Below, piece by piece: positions 35,636 to 48,589 of a DNA stretch of 64,000 nt. Within the stretch, counting starts at the first letter, position 1, and every line of letters starts with the position of its first letter. The translations under genes and the position numbers were made by a program. Origin of the DNA: Pelobates cultripes (lineage: Eukaryota; Chordata; Amphibia; Anura; Pelobatidae); assembly GCA_933207985.1 (NCBI GenBank), contig OW240912.1, positions 360,842,406 through 360,906,405 on the forward strand. The letters run 5' to 3'. The notes under the pieces were generated by a model, which searched no databases, was not told where the DNA came from, and worked only from the letters and a program-made list of their open reading frames with translations.

Positions 35636-36622
35636 AATTAAATTAAACCGCCATTTAGTAGATCTTCCCTTCCAGAGACACAGGCACAGCTACTGTAGAC
35701 AACAATCCACCGAACTGGAGAAGCATTTGAATGCCGTAAACAGACGAACCGGAACCATAAGAATGCTGTAAACAGCCGAATAAGAAAAACCATACAAATA
35801 GGTTTACACTCCTAGCAGTCAAACTGGAACAGCATACAATAAATCCCCCCAAGAACGAGACAAGGCTCCGTTTTGAGGGTCAAGCAGGAACAGACAGAGC
35901 TGTGGGTTTCTTACACATTAGTACCACCCACAGGGTTTTGGAACACAACCAATAAACACATACAATACACTCAGACACTCCCACACAAAATCCTCCCCTC
36001 TGCCTGTGATACAATTACCTTACACAATGGGTAATGTAATTATCACAAGCAGATAAATAAAAATTTTCCACATTATTCATAACTTGAAAAGTATGCATCA
36101 CATTCACATAAAAGATAGAACGTAGTTCTTTGTGACCAAAGGAAGCATGGCTTTTCTGCCCAAAACCAGTTCCACAGAGTCTTCTATCCTGGAGATAATT
36201 GGGAAGTAATCCAATTATCTCCAAGGACAGAGGCAAAACTCCATTGAACACATGGCAGCAAAAGACAATAAAACACAGAAAAACATATAACTGTGCAGCC
36301 ATTGCACAAAACAGAAACATTCAACATATCCCCAGATAGCTCAGATCTGAGCGCACATTATTACTGAATGGCGCTCAGAGAACACACATACAGTTCAATT
36401 GCCATGGAGCCAAAGTCTTTCCAATAGTCTTTCATTATATGAATGGGCTCCATGGCATAGCTATCTGGAGTATCACCACTCAAACAGGGCCAGCACCGAA
36501 TGAGCCGGCGTTTGTGTCTCCGCAGGGGAAAATCAAGAGTTTCAACATGGGGCCATAGTCTAAAGGCAGCAGGCGGGCAACCAGGCTCCTCCAATGCACA
36601 GTGGCGAGATTGGTCTCGTCAC
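35636..36622. mobile_element. Second unit C insertion or replacement, LTR-like, where Tc1 should be
   Basis: Relative to the other units, everything from the 3' flank through the Tc1 element is gone and about 990 bp of unrelated sequence stands in its place. It starts TGTAATTA and ends GTCACA (TG...CA). No target duplication is visible, fitting a recombination that removed the neighbouring DNA. Minus-strand frames at 36015-36320 and 36361-36594 show no known domain. Confidence 0.4.
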
Positions 36623-38286
36623 AAGCTGGTTTCATAGTTCAACAAAAATAAAAATATAGATGTCTTTCAAAAAACATATTCATTAAGTCACAATGGCCAT
36701 ATCAAATGGAGCAAAACCATCCGGCTGCCTATCCAGCAATATTAAATTGAGGCCAAAATCCAGTGTGTAGTGAGTAACCCGTCAGTTCTCAGCATTGCTT
36801 GAAGTGACACAGTTGCTGAAGGATATACGCACAAATGGTAAGTTGTATTGTCTGTGTTACTTTACATAAAAAACAGATATAGAAACAGAGATAGAGGTAG
36901 AAATGGTGCAATATTAAGTGCTTTTCTGTTAGTTTAAAAAGAAGACACCCAGAAAAGGATGATCAGTTGGCAAAGTCCTGACCAAAAACTCAAATGGCTT
37001 TTCTTTTCATTTGTGAAATGTACTTTACGATGAAGTGTAGTTGCAGATATAAGCACAATCATAAAGTTAAAACACTATTTCTTGTTTAGTTTGACTACTA
37101 AACAGTTAACAATGAATAGAAAGTGGTTGGATGTCTCAGCCCAAACTACATAGCTAAAGACAGCATTCAGGTCAACTAAGGCAATGCAGTCACTAAGGTT
37201 GGCTTTCACAGAGGACACAAGCTCATGGGCAGATCCAGAACCCCATTTTAGGAGGGTCAATAGAGGGTTATTTAATTGCATGACTTTAGAATAAAGTCTA
37301 AAGAGATTACAGATATATTTGATTTAGAGAATTTCTCAACTCAACTACAGTCACACCTTATTGCACACACAATTAGCCTCCATTTTGTCATTTTAATTTG
37401 TAATTTGCTAGATTTTGATCATCAGTAAATAAATGATACTAAAGTAAATGAACAGAATGTCAAGATGTGAATACAGTGGTATAATTGTTTGGACTGTTAG
37501 TATGTATGTGTGAAGTCGTGTGTTTGTGTGTTGTGTTTACCTCCCTCCCCTTACTAATGCACTTCCCATTTACTCCTATGTATATCTCCCTATTCCCACA
37601 CTATAAATGTATCTGTCCCAAACTTTGTGTATCTTCCCATAACTCCTCCTTCCCACATTTGAAGACCTCTACATAAAGCCCACCTTGTGTCACTCTCACA
37701 ATATCACATTTTCCTTCCCAACTTGTGTGTTTTAGGTGTAGCATTATGCAAAACATGTTTTTATTTTTTTGTGCAAAAATCATAAAGATTTGATCAGGCA
37801 GAAATATAACATATCAATGAGGCTAAAACTGCATTTTAATGAGGCTAAAAACGGCATAATTTGCGAAGACTCCCAAATATGACATCTCAGCTTTGTTGAT
37901 GGTGGACATGGTGTCAAGTGGACCGTAGGTATACCTATCTAAAACATTACCTCGCAGCCACAACCATCTTCATCCTGATGAACAACTTCATCTTCAAGGA
38001 GCTGTGTCAGTGAATGTTTTGGCCGAGTTACATGTCAATTCTTCTTGCCTTAACGTGCCATATCTGTTGATGGGATTTGTGCAGTAACATTTTGCCAAAT
38101 TACAGTGGTAGCATGGTGATAACATCTACATTATGCATTTTTTGTTAAAAATGTGCTGCAGGGAAATAATATATATTTCATTAGTAGATAAGAAACATTT
38201 GAGTGAGTATTTTTTCAAACATAAAAGTCAAAATTTGAAAAAATATGGCAGAATAAATTGTCAAACAATCCATTACTTAAAATATT
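36623..38286. other. Conserved spacer block, unit C
   Basis: Paralogue of 7953-9336, with a unit-specific segment near 37160-37450 and deletions near 36905 and 38130. No gene recognised. Confidence 0.5.
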
Positions 38287-38290
38287 TTAA

Positions 38291-39871
38291 CCTCTTAAGG
38301 ACTGAGTCAATTGTACAAGTTGTGATCAAAACAAAACATACAAAACCTTGAATTTGCGCTATATGTTTGTTCAGGCGTAATTCACCTCTTTCATAATATG
38401 TGCACCCACACTTATTATATATCATTTTGTTCAGGAGAAACGGGGCTTTCATGACATAGCAAATATTTATATATTAAATATAATTTAATATGAATAAAAT
38501 CTTTTTGAAAATGAGAAATTAAGATTTTTTTGATTTTGTTTTGTTTTGCATGGCACTTTAAATGTGAATGTCACAATACTGTTAGCTGTTACTGCAATAA
38601 AGTACGCATATTTGTATTCAGCGATGTCTCACGGGTAAAACAGTACCCCCAATATACAGGTTTTATGGTGTTTTGGAAAGTTACAGGGTCAAATATAGCA
38701 CATTACATTTTTCAGTTTATACACATTGACATTTGGCAGACTGGTAATATTGTCTTTGAGACCAAATGGTAGCCCAGGAATGAAAATTACCCCAATGATG
38801 GCTTACTATTTGCAAAAGTAGACAACCCAAGCTATCACAAATGGGGTAAGTTCAGTCTTTTCTCGTAGCCACTTACAAACACTGGCCAAACTTAGCGTTA
38901 ATATTTGTGTGTGAAAAATGCAAAAAACTAAATTGAATGCTATTTTTGGCCAGTGTTTGTGACTAAGTGGTTACTAAAAAAGACTGGACATACCCCATTT
39001 GCAATACCCTGGGTTGTCTACTTTTGCAAAGATATGCAATCATTCCTGAGCTACCATACGGTCTCAAAGGCAACATAACCAATCTGGCAAATTTAAATGT
39101 AAAAAAAAGGAAAGTCAAGCCTTATATTTGACTCAGTAACTTTTGAAAACCTGTACATGGAGGGTACTGTTATACTCGTGAGACTACGCTGAACACAAAT
39201 ATTAGTGTTTTAAAATAGTTAAAATGTATCACAACAATTATATCATCAGTGAAAGTACCACTTGTGTGTGAAAAATGCAAACAACTGAAATTTTATTGAC
39301 AATTTCATCGTTGTGATATGTTTTACTTTTTTAAAACGATAATATTTGTGTTCAGCTAAGTCTCCCGAGTAAAACAGTACCCCCCATGTGCAGGTTTTAT
39401 GGTATCCAAGAAAGTTACAGGGTTAAATATAGGGCTTGCGAGTCAAATTCTCTGGGCTTTCAGCCTGGGTTGTCGGACAGGTCCCTCAGATTGTAATTAA
39501 TTAAATGACTTGATTACGTAAAAAAATTATATAAATATATTTGCAGAATGTAAATGTATATGTATGTATATATATATATTTTTTTAAATAATTTTTATTT
39601 ATATATATCTATATACACATGTAGATAAATAGATAGGTAGATAAAAAGATAGATATAGATACATATATGTATTTATAACGTCATTCTAAATGTATTTTGA
39701 ATTTAATATATATATATATATGTATATTAATATCAAAATACAGTTAGAACAAATTAAAACTGGTATATAAATTATTTTTAATTTATTTATTTATTTTTTT
39801 TAGTTTATTTATTGATTATTTTTATTATATATATGTAAAGTTAACATAATTCAAAGTGTATTTTAATATTA

Positions 39872-39904
<33 letters not shown>

Positions 39905-39931
39905 GATATATATATAATATATAATTGTAAT

Positions 39932-39964
<33 letters not shown>

Positions 39965-40032
39965 ATATATCAATATTAAAATACACTTTTATTAATGTTG
40001 TATGTATGTGTATGTGTATATAAAAGTACTTA

Positions 40033-40077
<45 letters not shown>

Positions 40078-40295
40078 CCGAGTACTTTTATTTACTTTAT
40101 TGAACTTTTTATTACCTTTTAATAACTTTATAAACTATTTTCCAGACATTAGGGGGACTGCCTTACAGCTCAGATAGGCCCCCTGCAGTCACTGCATGAG
40201 CCAGCTATTCCGGCCATGTTATCGCAAAGACAGTATGACCAGGGGGGCCGGATCAGGCAGAGGGGGTATAAACATGTATTCCTGTCCCTATAGGG
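38291..40295. mobile_element. TTAA-flanked element, unit C
   Basis: TTAA at 38287-38290 and 40296-40299. Homologous to 9341-11650 and similarly TA-rich inside. The right end (cctgtccctataggg) is diverged from the canonical gtccttaagggg. Confidence 0.6.
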
Positions 40296-40299
40296 TTAA

Positions 40300-40835
40300 A
40301 ACCATCATCTAGCCACCCTGGTCCCCTTTATGCCGCCCTAAAAATAGTAAAACCTTACTTGAATTCAAGCCTGAAGTTGCAGGCTTTTTTCATGTTTTCT
40401 GTAGACCTGCCCACTGCCTGCTGACTTCAGCAGAAGTGGTAGCCTGAACAAATCACAATGCTTCCCGATAAGAATGGCTTAGATTGACAAAGAGGCAGAT
40501 CAGGGGCAGAGCCAGCATGGTTCAAACACATCCCTGGCCAATCAGCATCTCCTCATAGAGATGAATTGAATCAATGAATGTCTGAGGAAAGTTCAGTGTC
40601 TGCATGGAGAGGAAGGAGACACTGAATGTTTGGATGCATTTTAGGCAGCCATGACCCAGGAAGGATCTGTAACAGACATCTGAGGAGTGGTCAATGAAGT
40701 TATCACTAGGCTGTAATGTAAACACTGCATTTTCTCTGAAAAGACAGTGTTTACAGCAAAACGCCTGAAAGCAATGATTCTACTCACCAGAACAAATGCA
40801 ATAAGCTGTAGTTGTTCTGGTGACTATAGTGTCTC
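40300..40835. mobile_element. Second TTAA-type element upstream of copy D
   Basis: The insert lies between a TTAA at 40296-40299 and ttaaactaaagg at 40836, where copies B and C have a direct junction. Its right part has a hairpin (gtaaacactgc ... gacagtgtttac, about 40719-40754) and ends with gttctggtgactatagtgtc, typical of an abundant amphibian TTAA family. The minus-strand frame 40522-40725 is incidental. Confidence 0.6.
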
Positions 40836-40839
40836 TTTA

Positions 40840-41074
40840 AACTAAAGGAAGCCAACTATAAATGCATGTAGCTTTGTTAAAGTTTTATTTCCGTGAAATC
40901 AAACAGCAATAATATTCTCAAACAATGATTATAGCAGCTAATAACATTATTTTGATTGAGCATGCCAACACCCATTTGAAGTATAAAAGAGTTTTTGTCT
41001 TGAAGATGTGAATCGCCTGTGCAGACTTTACGTGATCTCTACATCATTACATCTCCTTTGCAAGAAGTAATATC
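40840..41074 (+). promoter_or_regulatory. Promoter remnant of keratin copy D
   Basis: TATAAAA at 40982-40988 and the conserved upstream block are still present, with several substitutions and small deletions relative to B and C. Transcription may persist although the reading frame is broken. Confidence 0.55.
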
Positions 41075-42667
41075 ATGTCTCATCACTCCATCCTTGGTAC
41101 CTCTGGGCACAAGTACTTCAGCTCCTGTTGGCTTCTCCTAAACATGGCAGCTCTTACCACACATTATCTCACTCCTCCAAATCAGCAGCTCATGGTCATA
41201 AGACACAGCATTGCTTTAGCAGCAGAAGTGCCCATAGTATGGGCTCCAGAGGAAACAAGATCTCAATGGGAAGTTGCCATTCTGGGAAAACTGGACACAG
41301 ATCTGGACATGGATCTGGATATGGATCTGGTTTCAGTATTGGAGGTATTGGTTATGGATTTGGGGGATCTGGTTGCTCTGGAGGTATCAATCAAGTTACT
41401 GTGAACCAAGGTCTTCTGGCTAATCTCAACCTGGAGATTGACCCAAGCATTCAGCGAGTGAGGACTGAAGAGAAGAATCAGATTAGAGGACTGAATGACA
41501 AATTTGCTTCTTTCATTGACAAGGTGAGATAATTTTAATGAATATGTGGAATAAAGAAATAGCAGAATGTTTACAATGCTTATGTGCAATACCTTCTTAA
41601 AACAGTTATGCAGAGGTTAAAAGAGGGAAGAAGTTACTTAATTTACAACTCCACAGCTATGTTTTTATTGTATGTAGTTTGTACCTTAAAAACATTTATG
41701 CTGATGGTTTTTATGTTTTAATTTCAAGAGGTTATGAGACAACAAAATTAAACTATTTTGCAGTTTACATCAAAATAGTGTGCTTTCAGAAGCATTTTTG
41801 GTGCAGAACCCAATGTCTACCAATACCAGCACTTTTAGATTTTTTTTAATGAATAAAATATTACATAATTCAATCTAAGTATGTGCAATGTAATTACAGC
41901 TAGATCTACAATAAGTGTTAACTAATTCATTAAGGTTTTATCTAGATATGCTATTACAGAACAAGCTACTAACTTCTGAATGATTTGGGATACAAGTAAT
42001 GTCTAGAGCAGTGGTAGTCAAGTTTCAGCATTCCAGATGTTGTGGACTACATTACCTATAATGCTCTTACAGTCATAATGCTAGCAAAGCATCAGGTGAC
42101 ATGCATTCCACAACATCTAGAGAGCCAAAGGATGCCTATCTCTGGTCGAGAGACTTGTATGGGTTACTAAATTTCTATTGCAGTCTAATATTAATAATAA
42201 TAAAAATACTGTTTTCATTACATGGTGAAATAAGCCATGCTTCTATGTCACTTGTAGTACATTTAATACATTTTCTAAAATATTATTAGACATCTTGTAC
42301 TAAATATATATTGTTTCTAACAAAAAGTATAAAAATATTTTTTTCTAGGTTAGATTTTTGGAACAGCAGAATAAAATGCTGGAGACAAAGTGGTCTTTAT
42401 TACAAGAACAGAAAAATGCCCACTTTCAGATAGAACCACTGTTTGAGGCTTTTGTTGGTAACCTCGGGAGACAGCTGGAGAGTCTGGGATGTGAAAGAGA
42501 ACGTCTGGACTCAGAAAGGAACAATATGGAGCAATCTGTGGAAGAACTAAGGAGAAGGTATGCTGCTATTTAGATAGTTTATAATATAATAGAATAAATA
42601 AATATACATAATAAATCCACTCGTACTGCAACATCATGGAGTTATTCAGATATATCATATATATCTG

Positions 42668-43627
42668 AAAGAAGAAAAGAAAACGGAAGCTTAGGGAAGC
42701 ACTCAAATAGTGGGGGTAACCCACAATAAACTACCAGAGTAGTAACAAAAAAAGGGGAGGACAGGCTGAGTGCCCCGGATACGTATAAAAGTTAACTTTT
42801 AATAATATAAAGATAAAAAGAGAGTAAATATAATCGAAAAAGAAAGTAGAAAGGAGTGCTCTGTGACCCAATAGTGGGTAGTACTGGATATGTATTACTG
42901 CCAGAAGGTCCAGAGATTCAACTGGCTGAGCGTGCAATGTATCTCCAAATCTACACAAAAACACATAGCAAAAAAGCAGTAGGTAAAAAATCAGCTGCTA
43001 TTGAGAAAATTCATAAGAACATAGTATACAGAGGGCCTGTTCTGAAGTTTTCAGGCTGCCTCTGTGATGTCTATTGCAACAAAACACAGTTGCAATTGTA
43101 GACACAGTATAAATAGCTGTTAGTGTGTACTCCTAAGGGCACAGTGTGACCAGTTGTTGAGTAATTGACTAGTTAACAAAACAGTAATATAGATATCATT
43201 TGTGCCCCACAGATATATGAGTTTTGATGTGTACTCCTTAGGGCACAGTGTAACCAGCTATTGGGTAATTAACTAGTTAACAAAACGGTAATACAGATAA
43301 CACAGGTGCCCCACAGATAAAAGAGTTAAGATAAATAAACGTGAAAATCTGTTCCTAGAACCCTCAGACACCCCAGGGTAGGTATGGCTACTAGTATCCG
43401 ATCATAGGTATCTGATACCATAGATGGTAAAAGCCATATTTTGTTAGATAGACCTCTTGGGAAGGAGAGGAAAAAAGAAAAAGATGCCTGCTGAGGTAGA
43501 AACAGAAAAAACGCTCGGGATTCATGTGGAGAGGGCGGTGCACATGATCACAATGCCTCACTCTGAGCTATAGCAGTGAATCCTCCGAGTCCCCTGACGC
43601 GCGCGTTTCGCCACACCTCATCAGAGG
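42668..43627 (-). mobile_element. 960-bp retroelement-like insert with a hammerhead motif at its end
   Basis: The insert lies in intron 2 of copy D between perfect 13-bp target copies tcatatatatctg (42655-42667, 43628-43640); copy B has one copy. On the minus strand it begins exactly with the hammerhead-like motif. Near 43110-43330 a segment of about 105 bp is repeated in tandem (ggcacagtgt, actagttaacaaaac, gccccacagat). No long coding frame. A non-autonomous or truncated Penelope-like origin is inferred from the ribozyme position. Confidence 0.65.
43587..43627 (-). ncRNA. Hammerhead ribozyme-like motif
   Basis: Read on the minus strand: CTGATGA core (43624-43618), a short stem II region GGTGTGGC, GAA (43609-43607), stem III ACG-CGCG-CGT (43606-43597), then C at 43596 as cleavage position, followed by AGGGG. 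CCT before the core pairs with AGG after the cleavage site. Core bases are canonical, but stem II is weak (one clear pair). Confidence 0.55.
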
Positions 43628-44142
43628 TCATATATATCTGGGAAGAAAATAATAAATGTCTTCAATGTTTGTACAAATTCCAATTTCCAACACATCATTT
43701 GTCTATATTTTTGCACGTGCTCTCTTAAAATGTATTACAGAGTCCAGTCCACTTTAATATTATTAAGAAGAAAATGTAAACTTAAAAGTTTCTTAAGAAA
43801 AAGCACCCTGTATATTTAGAATTCTTTATGCTTGTTATTAATGTTTAACATTCTATTGTAGATATGAAGAAGAAATGAACAGACGCACTGCTGCAGAGAA
43901 TGAGTTTGTTGGAATAAAGAGGGTGAGTGATATCATACATAAATTGAATCTATATGTAAAAGTATAGCAAATATAAACATATATCTATAATTTTACTGTT
44001 ACTATGCATTCATCTCTTCTTCAGGATGTAGACGCAGCTTTTATGAATAGAGTGGAATTACAAGGAAAGGCTGATTCCCTGAATGAAGAGATCAATTTCT
44101 TGAGGACTCTGTATGATGCGGTAAATATACTTTCACATTTCT

Positions 44143-46195
44143 CTTTTTTTTTTTCTTTAATTCTCAATTTTGAAGATTTTGAATTATGGGGGGGGGGGGG
44201 TACAGAAAAAAGAGTCAGGGGTTACAATTTGCAGTACATACATTTTTCCATAGTTGCAGTGTACATATTGAGTGCTATTGCATATATTGTTTAGTTGATT
44301 CCTCCCACGGTTGTTTTTTATGGGGCGGTGGGGGTACAGAAAAAGACAGGGGAGGGGGTGGGATAACAGTTTCAAATGCAGTGCCTTCGTGGTTTAGGTT
44401 GGTCGAAGAATAAATGCATTACATACTGGCATATAAAATTTGGTATGTAAATTGTTGCCCATGTCAAGGAGCATATGTGTTGTGAGGTGTTTTTGTAGGT
44501 GAGCGTAGTGAGACACTTGGAGTGTTTATGATGATTTTCTACAGGTCGTTTTGGTCAACTTGGGTATTGTCGTAGGACCTCTGTCTTGTGCAAGCTGTTA
44601 TCCCCATTACATTTTTGGGGGTTCCCATTTTTACTACCTCTGAGCTTGTTGGGTGTGTTTGTTTTGTGATGCGGTTCCCCTTAGTGTGGTCTGAAATAGG
44701 AGTGTGGAGGATTTAGCAAGGGTCAGGTGCAGTGGGGTACTCATCTGTCAATGGGATTTTGTTGTTGGGACCTGCGTTGTGTGGGCTTGTCTCTTTGTGG
44801 TCTATACGGTGACCGTGTCAACTTTGTTGTGTGGTCATTGGGGGTAGTGGGGGAAGTAAAGGGGATGTCGCCCCAGTTTGGTTCCTCTCTTATGTCGGCT
44901 TCGCAAGCTCAGGGGGGTGGTCTGGCGATTGCCACAGTGTGTGGGTCATTTGGTTCCTAGGATGTGTGGCCTGCTATGTTACATAGTGGGTGTTAGGCTT
45001 CAGAGCGTGGTGTGAGGTACCTTGGATGCCTTGTAGGGGGTGCAGTTGGGGTGTGGTGTTGTGGTAGGGTGAGGTGTTAGGGGGACATGTTAGGGTGTCT
45101 TGTCATGTCAAGGGGGGGAGGGAGGAGGGTTGTGGTCCTCAGTCGCGTTGCCTTCCATCTGGGTTGGCTGTTACACGTTGGGGGGGAATTCCAGGAGTCA
45201 AGAATCCCAAATCTTATGGTAGGTTTTGGTGTTGTCATGGATGAGTTCTGAGAGGCTATCCATTTCCCTGGTGTCCTTAATTTTCCCCCTCATTGTGGTC
45301 ATTGTAGGGATGTTGGGACTCCCCCATTTTGCAGCTATGGTTCTCCGGGTGGCGAGAGCGATTTTTGCTATGAGTTTGTTTTGAGCTCTTGGTATATCCT
45401 GATGGGGTTTGGATAAGAGCCAGATACAGGGATCTAGTGGTATATCAGTATGTATGATTTGGGAGGTTAGGTGCACGACTTCTCGCCACAGTGTGTGCAT
45501 TCCCACCATTGGTATATGAAGGTGCCCTGTTCCCCACAACCTTTCCAGCATCAATCCGAGTCTGTCCTGCCCATCTGGGTGAGTCGGAGCGGTGCTTTGG
45601 TTTTGTCTACATTTAATTTATACCCGGAGACAGTGGCATAATTAGTGAGTGCCGTTAGGAGTGGAAGTATGCAGTTCAGAGGGTCTGTGATCGTGAGTAG
45701 TAGATCGTCCACGTAAGTGGCAACTTTGTATTCCTCGTCCCTGATGATGATTCCCTTGATGTCCCCCTGTTTGCGGAGTGTTTGTAGGAGTGGTTCCAGA
45801 GATAGGGCGAATAGGATCGGGGAAAGAGGGCAGCCTTGTAGGGTGCCATTTAGGATTTTAAAGGACGGGGGTTGCAAAGAGGGAAGGAGTAGGTTGGCCA
45901 TAGGTGAGGAGTATAGTGCTTGCAGTGCTCTTATGATAGGGCCCAGGATGCCAAATTTACAGAGGGTGGCGAAGAGAAAAGGCCAAAGTAACCGGTCGAA
46001 CGCCTTTTTGACGTCTAATGATAGGAGTACGGTTTAAATCTGTGGGTGGTTTGTGTACCAGGTGAGATCATACGTTCTCATGGTATTGTCGTTGGATTTC
46101 CGCGTGGGGATGAACCCAATCTGGTCCGGGTGGATAAGTTTGGTGAAGATCTTAATATCGACGTTTAGCAGTGAGATTGTGCAGTAGTGTCCCGG
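44143..46195 (-). mobile_element. 5'-truncated L1-like LINE fragment
   Basis: Inserted in intron 4 of copy D on the minus strand. A poly-T at 44143-44155 on the plus strand marks the 3' tail. Minus-strand frames encode an L1-type reverse transcriptase: the TVLLSLDVKKAFDRL motif (about 46035-45990), NGTLQGCPLSPILFAL and the catalytic YVDD in ATYVDDLLL (45551-45901), then the C-terminal region (45198-45554). A stop near 46035 and a frame change between the last two pieces show it is dead. The rest, 44160-45190, is a G-rich 3' UTR as seen on the plus strand. Confidence 0.8.
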
Positions 46196-46750
46196 TTCAA
46201 ATTTCTATTTTTAATATCCATGAAATCAGCCTTTTTTCAAGGAATGCAAAACAAGTACGAAGTATATTAACAACCCTGATAATATCTATGTATGATTAGA
46301 ATGCCTTTATGTTAATAACAAAGTTATTATACATGGGAAACTTGAGGCTTTTACAACCATGTCTTGTCTGTACTTTATATCCTTATAGGAAATAGCCCAG
46401 CTCCAGGCTCGGATCTCAGACACCTCAGTGGTTGTGTCTATGGATAACAGTAGGGATCTGGACCTGGATGGAATCATTGCTGAGGTCAGATCTCAATATG
46501 AGGACATTGCTAACAGGAGCAGAGCTGAAGCAGAGGCCATGTACCAGTCACGGGTGAGTCTATCCAAATCAAATCATGCAGATCATTACCTATAAGAAAT
46601 GTTTCTATACTAAGTTTTCCTTCCACCTTTGGTAGTTTGAGGAGCTTCAGACAGCGGCAGGAAGAAATGGGAACAATCTGCAGAGCAGCAGAGATGAGAT
46701 CTGTGAATTAAATCGTGCAATTCGCCAGGTAGTTGAAGAGATAAAATTAA

Positions 46751-46822
46751 CCCTTTAAGGACACATGACATGTGTGACATGTCATGATTCCCTTTTATTC
46801 CAGAAGTTTGGTCCTTAAGGGG
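46751..46822. mobile_element. 72-bp TTAA MITE in intron 6 of copy D
   Basis: TTAA at 46747-46750 and 46823-46826. Same size and nearly the same sequence as 10279-10350. Copy C has the empty site aaaattaaataaaa near 31577. Confidence 0.8.
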
Positions 46823-46912
46823 TTAAATAAAATTTAAATTCAGCAAAATCCACTTCAGTTGATATTGTTAAATAAAATTTAAATTCAGCAAAATCCACTT
46901 CAGTTGATATTG
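46823..46912. repeat. 45-bp tandem duplication next to the MITE
   Basis: Two identical 45-bp units, each starting ttaaataaaatttaaattca, directly follow the MITE. The other copies have one unit. Confidence 0.85.
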
Positions 46913-47859
46913 TTAACATTTCCCGACTGTATTCACTTTAAAAAAGTGACTCTCAAAAACAGAAGTGTAACTTCAAGTAATATATTATATAATGTATAAA
47001 AACATTTCAGCGCTCTGCACTTGAATCTGCAATAAATGAAGCTGAGGAACATGGAGAAACTGCTGTCAGAGATGCCAAGAACAAGCTTTCTTAGCTGGAA
47101 GGTGCTTTACAAAAGGCCAAGCAGGACATGGCTCGCCAACTGCGAGAATACCAGGAGCTGATGAATGTGAAACTGGCTCTGGATATTGAGATCGCCACCT
47201 ACAGGAAGATGCTGGAAGGAGAGGAGGGCAGGTAAGTGCAATATCCTACTGAGAGTTCACTAGTAGAGTTGAGCGCACCCGAACTGTAGTTCGGGTTCGT
47301 ACTGAACATTGCGATTTTTGGACCCCGAACCAGAATACCGGACATTTCAATAACATTTCAATAACAAGTTCGAGTTCGGTGTTCGGCAATTTAATGGCGC
47401 GTTTTGAAAAGCTGCAGGGCAGCCAATCAACAAGCATTTGACTAGTGTGCCCTTAGAAGACATCACAGCCATGCCTACTAAGGGCATGGCTGTGATTGGC
47501 CAGTGCAGCATATGTCCCACACTCTATATAGTGTAGGGAGAGGATGCTGCAGCTGTGAGGGACAGATTAGGAAAGAATTCTGGTGTTGAATCTGCAAACT
47601 ACAGCGATTATTTTTGTGAGTGCTATACTACATTTTTGTACCCTGCCCTGAGCCCAGTGCCACAGAGAAATAAGCAATCAGTCTGTTTGTTAGATGGGCA
47701 CTTGCAACTGCATGTGTGCAAGGCACATTACTTTAATCCTTTTATGGTCAGTGGTGTATCCTGGTTTTGTGCTGCCCTAGGCAGGATAAAACTCAGGCAC
47801 CCTACCCCCACCCCGCACCTCCCCCACCTAACCCTCCCCCCCGCCCCGCCTTCTAAATA

Positions 47860-48290
47860 CACACACACACACATACACATTCACTGACAGATATGCATAC
47901 ACTAGCTAACAGAAACACACACTCACTAACAGACACACACTCACTCACTGACACACACACACACACACTCACTCACTAACAGACACACACTAACAGACAC
48001 ACACACTCACACAGACACACACACTAACAAGCAAACACACTCACACACACTAACAGGTAAACACACACACACACTAACAGGTAAACACACACTCACTAAC
48101 AGGTAAACACACACACAGACAGACACACACACACACTAACAGACACACACACACACTAACAGACAGACATACACACACTAACAGACAGACACACACACTA
48201 ACAGACGCACACACACTAACAGACACACACACACACACACACACTAACAGACACACACACACGAACAGACACACACACACTAACATACTC
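47860..48290. repeat. CA-rich microsatellite tract
   Basis: Interrupted (CA)n with repeated ctaacagacacacac phrases. It sits in a segment of about 47745-48570 that may be a separate insert in the hAT element (it starts cagtggtgtatcctggtttt). Frames here are low-complexity and not genes. Confidence 0.85.
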
Positions 48291-48589
48291 ACTTGTGTTT
48301 TTTCTTTTCTTTTTTTATTTAACCCCCCCAGCCTCCTTACCTTTTGGAAATGCTGGGGGGGGGTTCTTCCTCTCCCTGTGGGTCCAGTGGCTGCTGGGCA
48401 GGCGGGCGGCTGGCGAGGGAGCACTTTCCCCTGAGCGGTCTGCTCAGCTCCCTCGCTCGACGCCCGCAGAGTGAGGGTGGGAGCCGGATGATGACATCAT
48501 ATCCCCCCCCCAGCATGTCAGTTTGCCTCGCGGCTAAAACGTCCCTGGTTCTGGTAGCTCAGTGGGCAACATCTAGGCATTTTTAAATA

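Noticed and set aside
41128..41532. Possible rescue of keratin copy D by a start at 41128
   Set aside because: The codon there is TTG, not ATG. Even if used, exons 6 and 7 are still broken.
47840..48424. Long Cys/Val-rich minus-strand frame
   Set aside because: Product of the interrupted CA microsatellite.
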